From Lachnospiraceae bacterium (GTDB taxonomy: Bacteria; Bacillota; Clostridia; Lachnospirales; Lachnospiraceae), in NCBI GenBank assembly GCA_017518735.1, contig JAFWTY010000001.1, forward strand, positions 1 to 64,000: a stretch of 64,000 nt of DNA. Reading direction: 5' to 3'. Positions 6,123-14,360 of this stretch are shown one piece after another. The notes below the pieces were generated by a model. That model was given only the letters and a program-made list of their open reading frames with translations. It was not told where the DNA came from and searched no databases. The first letter of the stretch is position 1. Each line of letters begins with the position of its first letter. A program made the translations under genes and the position numbers.

Positions 6123-6683
6123 ATGATAAAAATCGAATTATTATCAGAGACAAATTTCTGTTTAGAATCATTAGATTCATATGACAGAAAACATAATGTA
6201 AATAAAGTATATCGAAGAATTGACGGAGAATATACTTTGGTAGAATGCAAATATATCGAAGATTGGGACTTAAACAAAAAGCGTTCTGTGGCAAAGCAAA
6301 TAAGCAGTGATGATTATATTACATACCTTGCATTGGAAAATGATAAAGTCATTGGCTTTATAGGGCTGTTAAAGAAACTAAACGGTCCCTACATGATTCT
6401 TGATATGATGCAGGTATCTTCTGAATGCAGAGGCCAGGGTGTCGGCAGAAAATTATTTGAAGCCGGAAAAGAGGAAGCTAGAAAAACCGGTGCTGAGGCG
6501 CTGTACATATCCGCCTGTTCTTCTGAGGAGACGATTGCTTTTTACAAAGCGATGGGAAGTGAACTTACAAGTAATCCCATAAAAGAAATTGCCGAAGATG
6601 AACCATTTGACCTTCAGATGATTTGTCCGGTCTTTGTTTTTGACAGTACATCAAGAGAAAATGAGCTGAGAAAGAAAAACTGA
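6123..6683 (+). CDS. GNAT family N-acetyltransferase
   Basis: A 186-residue GCN5-related acetyltransferase that would transfer acetyl from acetyl-CoA to an amine of an unknown substrate. The first 70 residues contain the polar start and the strand IGFIGLL; the core MQVSSECRGQGVGRKLFEAG (about 98-117) carries the pyrophosphate loop Q/R-x-x-G-x-G/A. The later strand ALYISACSSEETIAFYKAMGSEL is the usual C-terminal acetyl-CoA face. An AAGAGG site stands 10 bases before the ATG. It is 61 bases upstream of a DUF3795 gene and both probably share a transcript. Confidence 0.85.
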   Translation: MIKIELLSETNFCLESLDSYDRKHNVNKVYRRIDGEYTLVECKYIEDWDLNKKRSVAKQISSDDYITYLALENDKVIGFIGLLKKLNGPYMILDMMQVSSECRGQGVGRKLFEAGKEEARKTGAEALYISACSSEETIAFYKAMGSELTSNPIKEIAEDEPFDLQMICPVFVFDSTSRENELRKKN

Positions 6684-6744
6684 GATAAGAATCTGAACAC
6701 AGCTTATGAAAAAGCGAAAAATCTTTTTGCAAGGAGCATTGGAA

Positions 6745-7146
6745 ATGAATAAAATTATAGCTGCTTGTGGTAATGACTGCACGGCCTGCCCGAGATATGT
6801 AGCGCATCCTTATGAAAAAACGGATGAAGAGCTAAAGCATACTGCGGAGTTATGGATGAAAATCGGGTACAGAGATCATATTGTGACCAATGAAGAGATT
6901 TCCTGTATGGGATGTAAACCCGAGAACTGGTGCAGGTACCATGTGGTAAAATGTTGCGAAGATAAAGGGATAAGTAACTGCTCCGAATGTGCAGACTATC
7001 CTTGTTCCGATATGAAGGAGTGTTTTGAAATAACAAAGTCTTTTGAACCAATGTGTAAGCAGGTTTGTACCGAAGAAGAGTATGCCCGGATGAAAGCGGC
7101 TTTTTTTGAAAAAGAACTGAATTTAAAAATGAAAAAACAGGGCTAA
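6745..7146 (+). CDS. DUF3795 Cys-rich protein
   Basis: A 133-residue protein of the DUF3795 family, rich in paired cysteines: CGNDCTAC at the N-terminus, CMGC, WCRYHVVKCC, CSECADYPC near the middle and MCKQVC at the end. The Cys pattern suggests binding of zinc or an iron-sulfur cluster; no function is established as far as I know. ATG 6745 is used because AAGGAG (6731-6736) lies 8 bases before it; the upstream ATG at 6706 has no such site and gives a non-conserved leader. It follows a GNAT gene, a pairing that suggests a small stress or detoxification unit but proves nothing. Confidence 0.82.
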   Translation: MNKIIAACGNDCTACPRYVAHPYEKTDEELKHTAELWMKIGYRDHIVTNEEISCMGCKPENWCRYHVVKCCEDKGISNCSECADYPCSDMKECFEITKSFEPMCKQVCTEEEYARMKAAFFEKELNLKMKKQG

Positions 7147-7225
7147 ATCGCAAGAAGATTTACAGCGACTGAAAGACCAAAAGAGAATATCCAGTGGAAG
7201 AAATCAAAAGGAAAGAGGTAAGGAT

Positions 7226-8137
7226 ATGCAATTAATGAGTTTAAAATGCCCGAATTGTGACGGACCGCTTAAGATGGTAAAAGAGGGGACATTTTATTGC
7301 GCAAATTGCGATTCTGCATTTATGGCAGATTATGACAAGGACGATCTGGAATACCAGAAAATGAAAGTGGAAGCAGAGATACGCAAACAGCAGCTGAACC
7401 AGGCGCAGACCGGGGTGGAAGTTCAGAAAAGCCAGGCAAAGGATCGTTTTCGAATCAAGGTGATCATCATTGCGTTGGTTGCAACATTCGTTCTCATCGT
7501 TACGGTGCCAACGGTGATTATTACATTGCAGTCGGAGAAAAAAGCAGTAGAAACACGCATACAGGAAGAAAAAGAAAGACAGGAACGCCAGAAAGCGGAA
7601 GAAAAAGAGGAAGAAGAAAAACGCAAGCAGGAAGAAGCAGAAAAAGAAGCGGAGCGTAAGGCAAAGCTGGCTTCCTATAGACTGACGGCGGAAGGACTGA
7701 CTTCGGATGAGTTTTTTGTAGAAAACGCTAACAAGGCTTTAGAAGTGCAATTATGGGACAATACCAGCCTCTTTTATGACGATTGGGTATGGAACGAAGA
7801 TCCCGAGTATATTACAAGCTTTTTCCTTACAGCAAAGGACGAAAATGAAAGTGTTCAGAACATACTTGTCAGCATTTACAAAATCCACTGGGATAAAGAG
7901 GACGATGACGGCACGGATCATTACGTGATTTACGATGGTGCAATATTAAAGAATATTTCAAAAAATGAGGATGGAACGATTCGCTGTGATTATGATCCTG
8001 ATGAACTATCCTACCACAGTGAACTCGTAAGGAACCAGTATTTGAGCGGATACACGGAGTATGATCAGTTGATTCGTCAGGAAATTTACGGCAATGGGGA
8101 CTATGAATACTTTGAGTTCACCATGCCTCAGAATTGA
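7226..8137 (+). CDS. Zinc-ribbon, single-pass membrane protein with coiled coil
   Basis: A 303-residue protein of unknown function. Residues 8-33 form a zinc ribbon (CPNC ... CANC). A charged linker is followed by one membrane helix (about 77-101, KVIIIALVATFVLIVTV), then a Glu/Lys/Arg-rich coiled coil (about 105-145), and a C-terminal domain of about 150 residues rich in Asp, Trp and Tyr that would lie outside the cell. The zinc ribbon would stay in the cytoplasm. Such zinc-ribbon-TM proteins are common in Lachnospiraceae; the protein at 46221 has the same plan. A GGAAAGAGG site precedes ATG 7226. It appears to be single or last in its unit. Confidence 0.7.
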   Translation: MQLMSLKCPNCDGPLKMVKEGTFYCANCDSAFMADYDKDDLEYQKMKVEAEIRKQQLNQAQTGVEVQKSQAKDRFRIKVIIIALVATFVLIVTVPTVIITLQSEKKAVETRIQEEKERQERQKAEEKEEEEKRKQEEAEKEAERKAKLASYRLTAEGLTSDEFFVENANKALEVQLWDNTSLFYDDWVWNEDPEYITSFFLTAKDENESVQNILVSIYKIHWDKEDDDGTDHYVIYDGAILKNISKNEDGTIRCDYDPDELSYHSELVRNQYLSGYTEYDQLIRQEIYGNGDYEYFEFTMPQN

Positions 8138-8224
8138 AAAAACAGGTCGGAAACAAGAACTGATCAGTTAAGACTGTTTTTAATGCTTGATATAAAACAT
8201 TTAAACATGGGAGTTTAAGAGAAC

Positions 8225-8317
8225 ATGAATAACAATTATACAATTCGCTTGGAAGAATTTGACAAGGAATTCCCCGCAAAGGAGAAAATGAAACTCCCGG
8301 GACAGATATTCGGATAG
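8225..8317 (+). CDS. Possible 30-residue small protein or gene remnant
   Basis: ATG 8225 to TAG 8317 encodes 30 residues starting MNNNYTIRLEEFDKEFP. A weak purine-rich site (AAGAGAA) precedes the ATG. It sits 33 bases before the nucleosidase gene. The start resembles the N-terminus of some GNAT proteins but stops too early to be one; it may be a decayed start or a leader peptide. Confidence 0.3.
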   Translation: MNNNYTIRLEEFDKEFPAKEKMKLPGQIFG

Positions 8318-8350
8318 AAAAACAGAAATTGAATACGTGAGGAAGAACAA

Positions 8351-9139
8351 ATGAAAAGGAAAAACATTTTTGCATCAATCATTCTTATCTTGGTGATGTT
8401 GACAGGTTCTTTAGTGAGCGGGTGTGGCAAGAAAGAAACACCGCAGCCAATCGGAATTATCGGCGCGATGGAGGAAGAGGTCAACCTTTTAAAGGAGTCT
8501 GCCGACATTACAAAGACAACGGTTATTGCCGGCATGGAGTTCTGTGAAGGGACAATTGACGGGAAAGCGGTTATTATTGTGCAGTGCGGAATGGGAAAGG
8601 TAAATGCCGGAATATGTGCGAACACGCTGATTAATAATTTTGGCTGTACAAAAATCATAAATACCGGTGTTGCAGGATCGCTTGATAATCAGATTGATAT
8701 CGGAGACATCGTTGTTTCGGTTGATGCGGTACAGCATGATTTTACGGTAGAGGCTATCGGATTCGAAAAAGGAGAAATTCCCTATACCGGTCGCTACGCA
8801 TTTCCAGCAGATGAGACCATGCGTAAGGCAGCGGTGGAAGCTGTGAAGGAAACCGTTCCGGAGATTCAGGTTTTTGAAGGAAGAATCTGTTCCGGAGATC
8901 AGTTTATTTCCGAAAGAGAGCAGAAGGATAAAATTATTTCCGATTTTGGCGGAATCTGTTGTGAGATGGAGGGGGCTGCAATTGCGCAGGCATGTTATCT
9001 GAATGATACACCTTATGTGATCATACGTGCCATCTCGGACAAAATGGACGGATCCAACAGTGTTGAATATGAAAAGTTTAAGGCTTCGGCTGCCGAAAAT
9101 TGTGCAAAGAGCGTTCTTGCCATGATAAAAAAACTTTAA
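8351..9139 (+). CDS. Lipoprotein MTA/SAH nucleosidase
   Basis: A 262-residue 5'-methylthioadenosine/S-adenosylhomocysteine nucleosidase homologue, which cleaves adenine from MTA and SAH. The catalytic segments are present: IGAMEEEV (Glu43 aligns with E. coli Glu12), SGDQF, EMEGAA (the ribose-binding Glu) and RAISDKMD (catalytic Asp). Unlike the usual cytoplasmic enzyme of about 230 residues it begins with a lipoprotein signal peptide: Arg/Lys start, hydrophobic stretch, and lipobox LVSGC with Cys25, so it should sit on the outer face of the membrane. It is not next to luxS or other methyl-cycle genes. Outside the cell it would act on released MTA, SAH or similar nucleosides, which is an inference. 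Confidence 0.85.
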   Translation: MKRKNIFASIILILVMLTGSLVSGCGKKETPQPIGIIGAMEEEVNLLKESADITKTTVIAGMEFCEGTIDGKAVIIVQCGMGKVNAGICANTLINNFGCTKIINTGVAGSLDNQIDIGDIVVSVDAVQHDFTVEAIGFEKGEIPYTGRYAFPADETMRKAAVEAVKETVPEIQVFEGRICSGDQFISEREQKDKIISDFGGICCEMEGAAIAQACYLNDTPYVIIRAISDKMDGSNSVEYEKFKASAAENCAKSVLAMIKKL

Positions 9140-9270
9140 TCTTTTAATTTTCATGCCCCGGATATCTGCTGCTGGGTTTTGTAAGTTGGAAGGAAAGCAT
9201 TTGATATGAGATTGGACTAGAAAGGAATAGGATTGATTGATTTAACCAAACAGAAAGCGGGGGAAATGCA

Positions 9271-9777
9271 GTGGCAGAGAAAGCTTTGATTGTGATAGAT
9301 TTGCAAAATGACTATCTCTGGGAGAAAAGAAAGTCAATGTTTACGTATGATACCGATAAACTTGTAGGAGACGTAAACAGAAGCATTGCAACATATAAAG
9401 AAAAAGGATATGACATTATCTATATCAAACATATTCTGCCCAAACTCATGTGGGGAGTCGGTTTTTCCATCAAAGGAACGGAAGGAGCCGAAATGTATCC
9501 GGGAGTGGATCTGGTTTCGGATTTGATTTTTGAGAAAAACCATTCCGATTCCTATACCGCAAAAGAGTTCAGAGAACACATGGAGAAGCAGGGATACAAG
9601 GAAGTTGTTCTTTGCGGACTGGATGAGTGCGGATGCGTGGGAGCAACGGCCAAAGGTGCTGCCAAAACAGGGGTTAAAGTGTTTATGCTGACAGACTGCA
9701 TCGGCAGACGCTTTCCGGATGAGAAAGTAAATAAAATGAGAACGGATTTGAAAGCATTAGGTGTTCAATACATTTAG
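9271..9777 (+). CDS. Isochorismatase-like cysteine hydrolase
   Basis: A 168-residue member of the isochorismatase-like/nicotinamidase fold. The catalytic triad is visible: Asp10 in VIDLQNDY, Lys89 in FEKNHSD and Cys122 in CGCVGATA. This group hydrolyses amides or vinyl ethers such as nicotinamide, carbamoyl compounds or isochorismate; the exact substrate cannot be deduced. The length is slightly short for nicotinamidase (about 180-210) and the metal-binding D-x-H motif of nicotinamidases is not evident. GTG 9271 follows a GCGGGGGAA site; there is no better in-frame ATG. It ends about 95 bases before araA. Confidence 0.82.
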   Translation: MAEKALIVIDLQNDYLWEKRKSMFTYDTDKLVGDVNRSIATYKEKGYDIIYIKHILPKLMWGVGFSIKGTEGAEMYPGVDLVSDLIFEKNHSDSYTAKEFREHMEKQGYKEVVLCGLDECGCVGATAKGAAKTGVKVFMLTDCIGRRFPDEKVNKMRTDLKALGVQYI

Positions 9778-9871
9778 CAAATGCTATGATATAGAGTGAA
9801 ACTAACGGAAGTGTTCTTATTGGTTGTATGAAAACAACGGAAATCGAAAAAATAAAGGAGGGTATTGGGGT

Positions 9872-11344
9872 ATGCTGAAAGATTATGAATTTTGGTTTGT
9901 TGTAGGATCACAGTTTTTATATGGTCCGCAGGTTTTGGATACGGTTGCTCAAAGAGCGCAGGAGATGGCGGATCGCTTAAATGAGTCGGGAAATCTTCCC
10001 TGCAAACTGGTTTATAAAGCAACCATCAAGACGAACAAAGAAGTTACGGATGTGGTACGTGAGGCCAATTATGATTCGCATTGTGCCGGAATCATTACCT
10101 GGTGTCATACTTTCAGCCCCAGTAAAATGTGGATTAACGGCTTCGTGGATCTCCAAAAACCGTATTGCCATTTTGCTACGCAGTATAACCGTTCGATTCC
10201 GAATGAAGAAATCGATATGGATTTCATGAATTTAAACCAGGCGGCTCACGGAGATCGTGAACATGGCTTCCTGGCTGCAAGACTTCGTATGCCGAGAAAG
10301 GTAATTGCAGGTTACTGGCAGGATGAGGATGTGCAAAAACGTATCGGAAGTTGGATGCGTTCCGCCATCGGCGTAATGTTCTCCCGTTCTTTAAAAGTAA
10401 TGCGCTTCGGCGACAATATGCGTGAAGTAGCCGTTACCGAAGGCGATAAGGTAGAGACACAGATTAAACTCGGTTGGCAGGTAAATACCTGGCCGGTCGG
10501 AAAACTGGTGGAAACCATGGATGCCGTTACGGATGCGGAAATCGATGCCCTGATGGATACTTACAAGGCAGAATATGATATGGCAACCGATGATATCGAA
10601 ACCGTACGTTATCAGGCGAGAGAAGAAATCGCCATGAAGAAAATGCTGGATGCAGAAGGATGCATGGCGTTTTCCAATACCTTCCAGGATCTCTACGGAA
10701 TGAAACAGCTTCCCGGTCTTGCTAGTCAGCATTTGATGGCACAGGGTTACGGATACGGTGGCGAAGGCGACTGGAAAGTAGCAGCCATGACGGCTATCTT
10801 AAAAGCAATGAGCGAAGGCCAGAACGGCGGTACGGCTTTCATGGAAGACTATACCTACAACCTGGATCCTAATGCGGAATACAGCCTTGGAGCGCACATG
10901 CTGGAGGTATGTCCCAGCGTAGCGGCCGCTCGCCCGCGCATCGAAGTACATCCACTGGGAATCGGAGACAGAGAAGCACCTGCCAGACTGGTTTTTGAAG
11001 GTCATGAAGGTCCTGCAATTGTAGTCAGCTTAATCGATATGGGTGGCAGAATGCGCCTGATCGTTCAGGATATCGAGGCCGTAAAACCGATTCTACCGAT
11101 GCCGAATCTTCCGGTTGCAAGAGTAATGTGGAAGGCGATGCCGGATCTTGTTACCGGCGTGGAATGCTGGATTGCGGCAGGTGGCGCACATCATACGGTT
11201 CTTTCCTATGATGTGACGGCGGAACAGATGAAAGACTGGGCAAAAATGATGGACATCGAGTTCGTTCATATTTCCAAGGACAGCACTCCGGAAGGCATTG
11301 AAGAGCAGCTTTTCTTAAATGATCTGGCCTGGAAACTGAAGTAG
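9872..11344 (+). CDS. araA: L-arabinose isomerase
   Basis: A 490-residue enzyme converting L-arabinose to L-ribulose, cytoplasmic and Mn2+-dependent. The N-terminal FWFVVGSQFLYG, the middle TWCHTFSPSKMWI, the YGYGGEGDWK metal loop, GGTAFMEDYTY and the late His of GGAHHTV are all typical AraA. ATG 9872 follows AAAGGAGGG (9854-9862); the upstream in-frame ATG at 9824 has no such site. An extended -10 (TGCTATGAT, 9782-9790) lies before it. No araB, araD or araR is adjacent, so in this window it stands alone between a cysteine hydrolase and a glycosyltransferase. A terminator follows at 11386. Confidence 0.93.
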   Translation: MLKDYEFWFVVGSQFLYGPQVLDTVAQRAQEMADRLNESGNLPCKLVYKATIKTNKEVTDVVREANYDSHCAGIITWCHTFSPSKMWINGFVDLQKPYCHFATQYNRSIPNEEIDMDFMNLNQAAHGDREHGFLAARLRMPRKVIAGYWQDEDVQKRIGSWMRSAIGVMFSRSLKVMRFGDNMREVAVTEGDKVETQIKLGWQVNTWPVGKLVETMDAVTDAEIDALMDTYKAEYDMATDDIETVRYQAREEIAMKKMLDAEGCMAFSNTFQDLYGMKQLPGLASQHLMAQGYGYGGEGDWKVAAMTAILKAMSEGQNGGTAFMEDYTYNLDPNAEYSLGAHMLEVCPSVAAARPRIEVHPLGIGDREAPARLVFEGHEGPAIVVSLIDMGGRMRLIVQDIEAVKPILPMPNLPVARVMWKAMPDLVTGVECWIAAGGAHHTVLSYDVTAEQMKDWAKMMDIEFVHISKDSTPEGIEEQLFLNDLAWKLK

Positions 11345-11385
11345 AATAAGAATTATAACTACATAAATCATACACTCTGAAGAAG

Positions 11386-11416
11386 GAGGCTTATTGGATT
11401 GCGATAAGCCTCTTTT
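11386..11416 (+). terminator. Rho-independent terminator after araA
   Basis: A 9-bp stem GAGGCTTAT/ATAAGCCTC, 9-base loop, followed by TTTT; it ends the araA transcript. Confidence 0.82.
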
Positions 11417-11501
11417 GGTATCATAAAGTTTTATTCATGGCATTAACTTGCTTATTCATCAAAAACGCTTTTATTTCGTGACGATTCGTTCATAATGAGA
11501 T

Positions 11502-13436
11502 ATGTTACGGGGTTTGTGTTTTCGGAATCGAAAAAAACATATGGTACGCATTTTTGAATTTGTCGCTTCGCATCTAAAGATTTTTGAGCTGATTGTATTC
11601 TGGTATCCGGTTGCAATGAGTTTGCTTTGGATGGTCGGAAGCGTTATTTATTATTTCCGGATTGAGCGTAGAGACCCGCTTCCTTTGCCGGATACACCGA
11701 TGGTATCCATTCTGGTACCGACGTTCAATGAGTCCGCACAGGTGGAAGAGACCGTGGAACGCCTCAATAAAATGAACTATCCGAACTACGAAATCATTCT
11801 GATCAATGACGGAAGCAGCGACGATACGGCGGAAATCGAACACCGGCTTGCCAGAAAATACGGTAAGGTACGTGTTGTGGATTTAAAAGAAAACTGCGGA
11901 AAAGCCAATGCGCTGGACCTCGGTTTCATGGCTGCGGACAGCGAATATCTGATTTGCGTGGACGGAGATTCATACCTTGACAAAGACTGTATCCGATACA
12001 TGATGGCACACTTTTTGAATCCGCGAAACGGAGAACGTGTCGGTGCGGTTACCGGAAACCCGAGAGTACGAAACAGAAGCTCTCTGCTGGCCAGTATCCA
12101 GCTTTGTGAATATGCAAGTATCATTTCCATGATCAAAAGAACCCAGAGAATATGGGGCAAGGTTATGACGGTATCCGGCGTGGTGGTAGCCTATCGAAAA
12201 CGTGCCCTTCTGGAGTGCGGATTGTGGGACAGAGACTTGATTACCGAAGATATCGGTGTAACCTGGAAACTGGAAAGAAATTTCTGGGATGTCCGTTATG
12301 AACCGAATGCTCTTTGCTGGATGCTCGTTCCGGAAACCTTAAAAGGATTGTATCGCCAGAGAAAACGCTGGGCACAGGGCGGACAGGAGGTTATGTTCCG
12401 TCATTTCAATATTTTCTCGAGCTGGAGGAGAAGACGTCTCTATCCGGTATTGACCGAACAGGTTCTTTCGCTGACCTGGGTTCTTTGTTGGTTATTGCTT
12501 ACTTTAACCGAAATCTTTTATCTGTTCTATAATTCCGATTCCTATATTCCGTATTTGTGGAAATCCCAGTTTTTGTCCGTCGTCTGTATGATTCAGTTCA
12601 TAGTGGCGTTGAATCTCGAAAAACGTTATGACAAGACCATATTTAAGTACGTCGTTTCCGCTGCCTGGTATCCGGTGGTTTACTGGATTGTAAACGGTGT
12701 GGTTTCCTTATCCGCTTTCCCGAGGACCCTTTACAGTGTCATTCGGAAAAAGAAACTTGCCACCTGGAAGAGCCCCGACCGAGGAATTGACACGGCCAGC
12801 AAGAAAAAGCACAATGATTCGGAAGAATCCTATGATTCCCTAAGTCATGATCATGCGGAAAATGAATTTGCTTTCTTTAAAGAGGAAGACCGCCTGCTTG
12901 AAGAAGAGGGGCTGAAACGATATACCGGAATTGCAGCTCTGCAGACCGCCCGCGAAACGACGGGAGAGGACAGTTATCTGAAGGGACAGTATTTCAGAAC
13001 GGAAGAGGAAAAGAAGGCGGATATCATCAAAAACCGCCAGCGTTGGTGGAAGCGTATTATTGAGATTATTATCACCGTTTTTGCCTGGGCTTTCATCCTG
13101 GTATATGTTTTCTACATCATTTACGGAGCCTATATGATTAGCGTCGGACGAACACCGTTTGCCATCTTCATATATAACGAAAATATGGTGCTGGAAAGCC
13201 GAAAACTGGCCTTTATTTCCCTGATTATCCTTTTGATTGAAATTGTCGTTATGATTTTCTGGAAGGAGTATAACCGCTTGCGTTTCGGTAGGAAAGACAG
13301 GCGCAAATTCCGCCCTGATGTCACATTGGAGGAGACAGCGAAGCTTCTGAATACCGATGTGGAAACTGTCCAAAAAATGCAAAGCGACAAGATTATCGTC
13401 CTTGAAAAGAATATCATTCCGGAGTCACTGCATTAA
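11502..13436 (+). CDS. GT2 polysaccharide synthase fused to a PgaD-like tail
   Basis: A 644-residue membrane glycosyltransferase of family 2, like PgaC/IcaA that polymerises N-acetylglucosamine into a beta-1,6 exopolysaccharide. Two N-terminal membrane helices lead into the catalytic domain: NDGSS (102-106), VDGDS (153-157, metal-binding DxD), ITED (247-250) and QRKRW (286-290, acceptor/chain motif). About four membrane helices follow (to about 425). After a polar linker with a DSEESYDSLSHDH run the last 125 residues hold two more helices (about 530-553, 579-597) and the segment WKEYNRLRFGRKDRRKF, which resembles PgaD, normally a separate protein that is activated by c-di-GMP with PgaC. The start is uncertain: ATG 11502 or ATG 11538, neither with a strong site. 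No PgaB-like deacetylase is nearby. Confidence 0.82.
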   Translation: MLRGLCFRNRKKHMVRIFEFVASHLKIFELIVFWYPVAMSLLWMVGSVIYYFRIERRDPLPLPDTPMVSILVPTFNESAQVEETVERLNKMNYPNYEIILINDGSSDDTAEIEHRLARKYGKVRVVDLKENCGKANALDLGFMAADSEYLICVDGDSYLDKDCIRYMMAHFLNPRNGERVGAVTGNPRVRNRSSLLASIQLCEYASIISMIKRTQRIWGKVMTVSGVVVAYRKRALLECGLWDRDLITEDIGVTWKLERNFWDVRYEPNALCWMLVPETLKGLYRQRKRWAQGGQEVMFRHFNIFSSWRRRRLYPVLTEQVLSLTWVLCWLLLTLTEIFYLFYNSDSYIPYLWKSQFLSVVCMIQFIVALNLEKRYDKTIFKYVVSAAWYPVVYWIVNGVVSLSAFPRTLYSVIRKKKLATWKSPDRGIDTASKKKHNDSEESYDSLSHDHAENEFAFFKEEDRLLEEEGLKRYTGIAALQTARETTGEDSYLKGQYFRTEEEKKADIIKNRQRWWKRIIEIIITVFAWAFILVYVFYIIYGAYMISVGRTPFAIFIYNENMVLESRKLAFISLIILLIEIVVMIFWKEYNRLRFGRKDRRKFRPDVTLEETAKLLNTDVETVQKMQSDKIIVLEKNIIPESLH

Positions 13437-13441
13437 AAAGC

Positions 13442-13470
13442 GTGACAGTTCGCCTCTGGTGGGGTAAAAT
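13442..13470 (+). promoter_or_regulatory. Candidate promoter of the TSUP-PlsC-GltS genes
   Basis: GTGACA (13442-13447) and TAAAAT (13465-13470) are 17 bases apart, about 50 bases before the TTG start at 13519. A TATAAT at 13470-13475 overlaps the -10. Confidence 0.45.
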
Positions 13471-13518
13471 ATAATAGGTTTTTTGTGAATTTCATGAAAG
13501 TCCACGGAGGGGAATCAT

Positions 13519-14355
13519 TTGGAGTGGTTTTGGTTAGTAGTTGCAGCAATAGGAGCAGGAGTCGGCACAGGACTTGCCGGCTTATCCGCCGCTACCCTGA
13601 TGGTTCCGATTTTAATCGTTTTATGCCCGTCTTTTGAAGGAGAGAAGGGAACCTATCAGGCAACCGCCATTGCGCTTGCTTCTGATATCTTAGGATCGGC
13701 TGTAGCAACCCGTACCTATGCCAAGCATAAAAATATCGATTTAAAACGTGGCTGGGTCGTAATGGCCTGTATTTTGATTATGTGTGTGGTAGGCAGTTAT
13801 GTTGCCTTCCTGATTGGTAATTTTACCTTGGGAAGCATGACGCTGTTTATCACATTTTTTATTGGAATCCGTTTCATTATCAAGCCGGAGACAAAGAGGA
13901 AGGACAATGTCGGAAAGGGAACCGGACTGACAGGAAAAGAAGTATTGATCTCTGTCATCTGCGGAACCTGTATCGGTTTTGGAACCGGTTTCATCGGATC
14001 CGGCGGTGGAATGACAATGCTGATTGTCTTTACACTGCTTCTTGGAATGGATATTAAAACAGCAGTCGGAACCAGTACGTTTATTATGACGTTTACGGCG
14101 TTGACCGCATCGGTCTGCCATATTATTATCCACCCGGCAATCATTATGGAGAAATGGTTTATGATGATTGTCTGTATGGCGGTAGCGACGGTAGCATCTT
14201 TGATTTCCGCAAGATTTGCAAACCGTGTCAGCAACAAGGTGGTCGGTCGTTTTAACGGAGTTTTGCTGACTGTTTTAGGTGCATTTTTGATTATTCTGAA
14301 ATTCTGGGATTATATCATACAGATTCCTTTTCTGAGCAAATGGTTGGGTAAATAG
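13519..14355 (+). CDS. TauE/SafE (TSUP) family membrane transporter
   Basis: A 278-residue membrane protein with about eight hydrophobic helices in two similar halves. The first half has GAGVGTGLAGLSAATLMVP and the second GFGTGFIGSGGGMTMLIV, the two Gly-rich repeats typical of the TSUP family, which exports sulfite, sulfoacetate or related organic anions. Substrate is unknown here; no sulfur genes are near. The start is TTG 13519 with GGAGGGG at 13506-13512. The next gene begins 5 bases after its stop, so the two are co-transcribed. Confidence 0.87.
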   Translation: MEWFWLVVAAIGAGVGTGLAGLSAATLMVPILIVLCPSFEGEKGTYQATAIALASDILGSAVATRTYAKHKNIDLKRGWVVMACILIMCVVGSYVAFLIGNFTLGSMTLFITFFIGIRFIIKPETKRKDNVGKGTGLTGKEVLISVICGTCIGFGTGFIGSGGGMTMLIVFTLLLGMDIKTAVGTSTFIMTFTALTASVCHIIIHPAIIMEKWFMMIVCMAVATVASLISARFANRVSNKVVGRFNGVLLTVLGAFLIILKFWDYIIQIPFLSKWLGK

Positions 14356-14360
14356 AGCGT

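Noticed and set aside
8489-9154. 221-codon open frame on the - strand
   Set aside because: It is the shadow of the lipoprotein nucleosidase gene, which has complete catalytic motifs.
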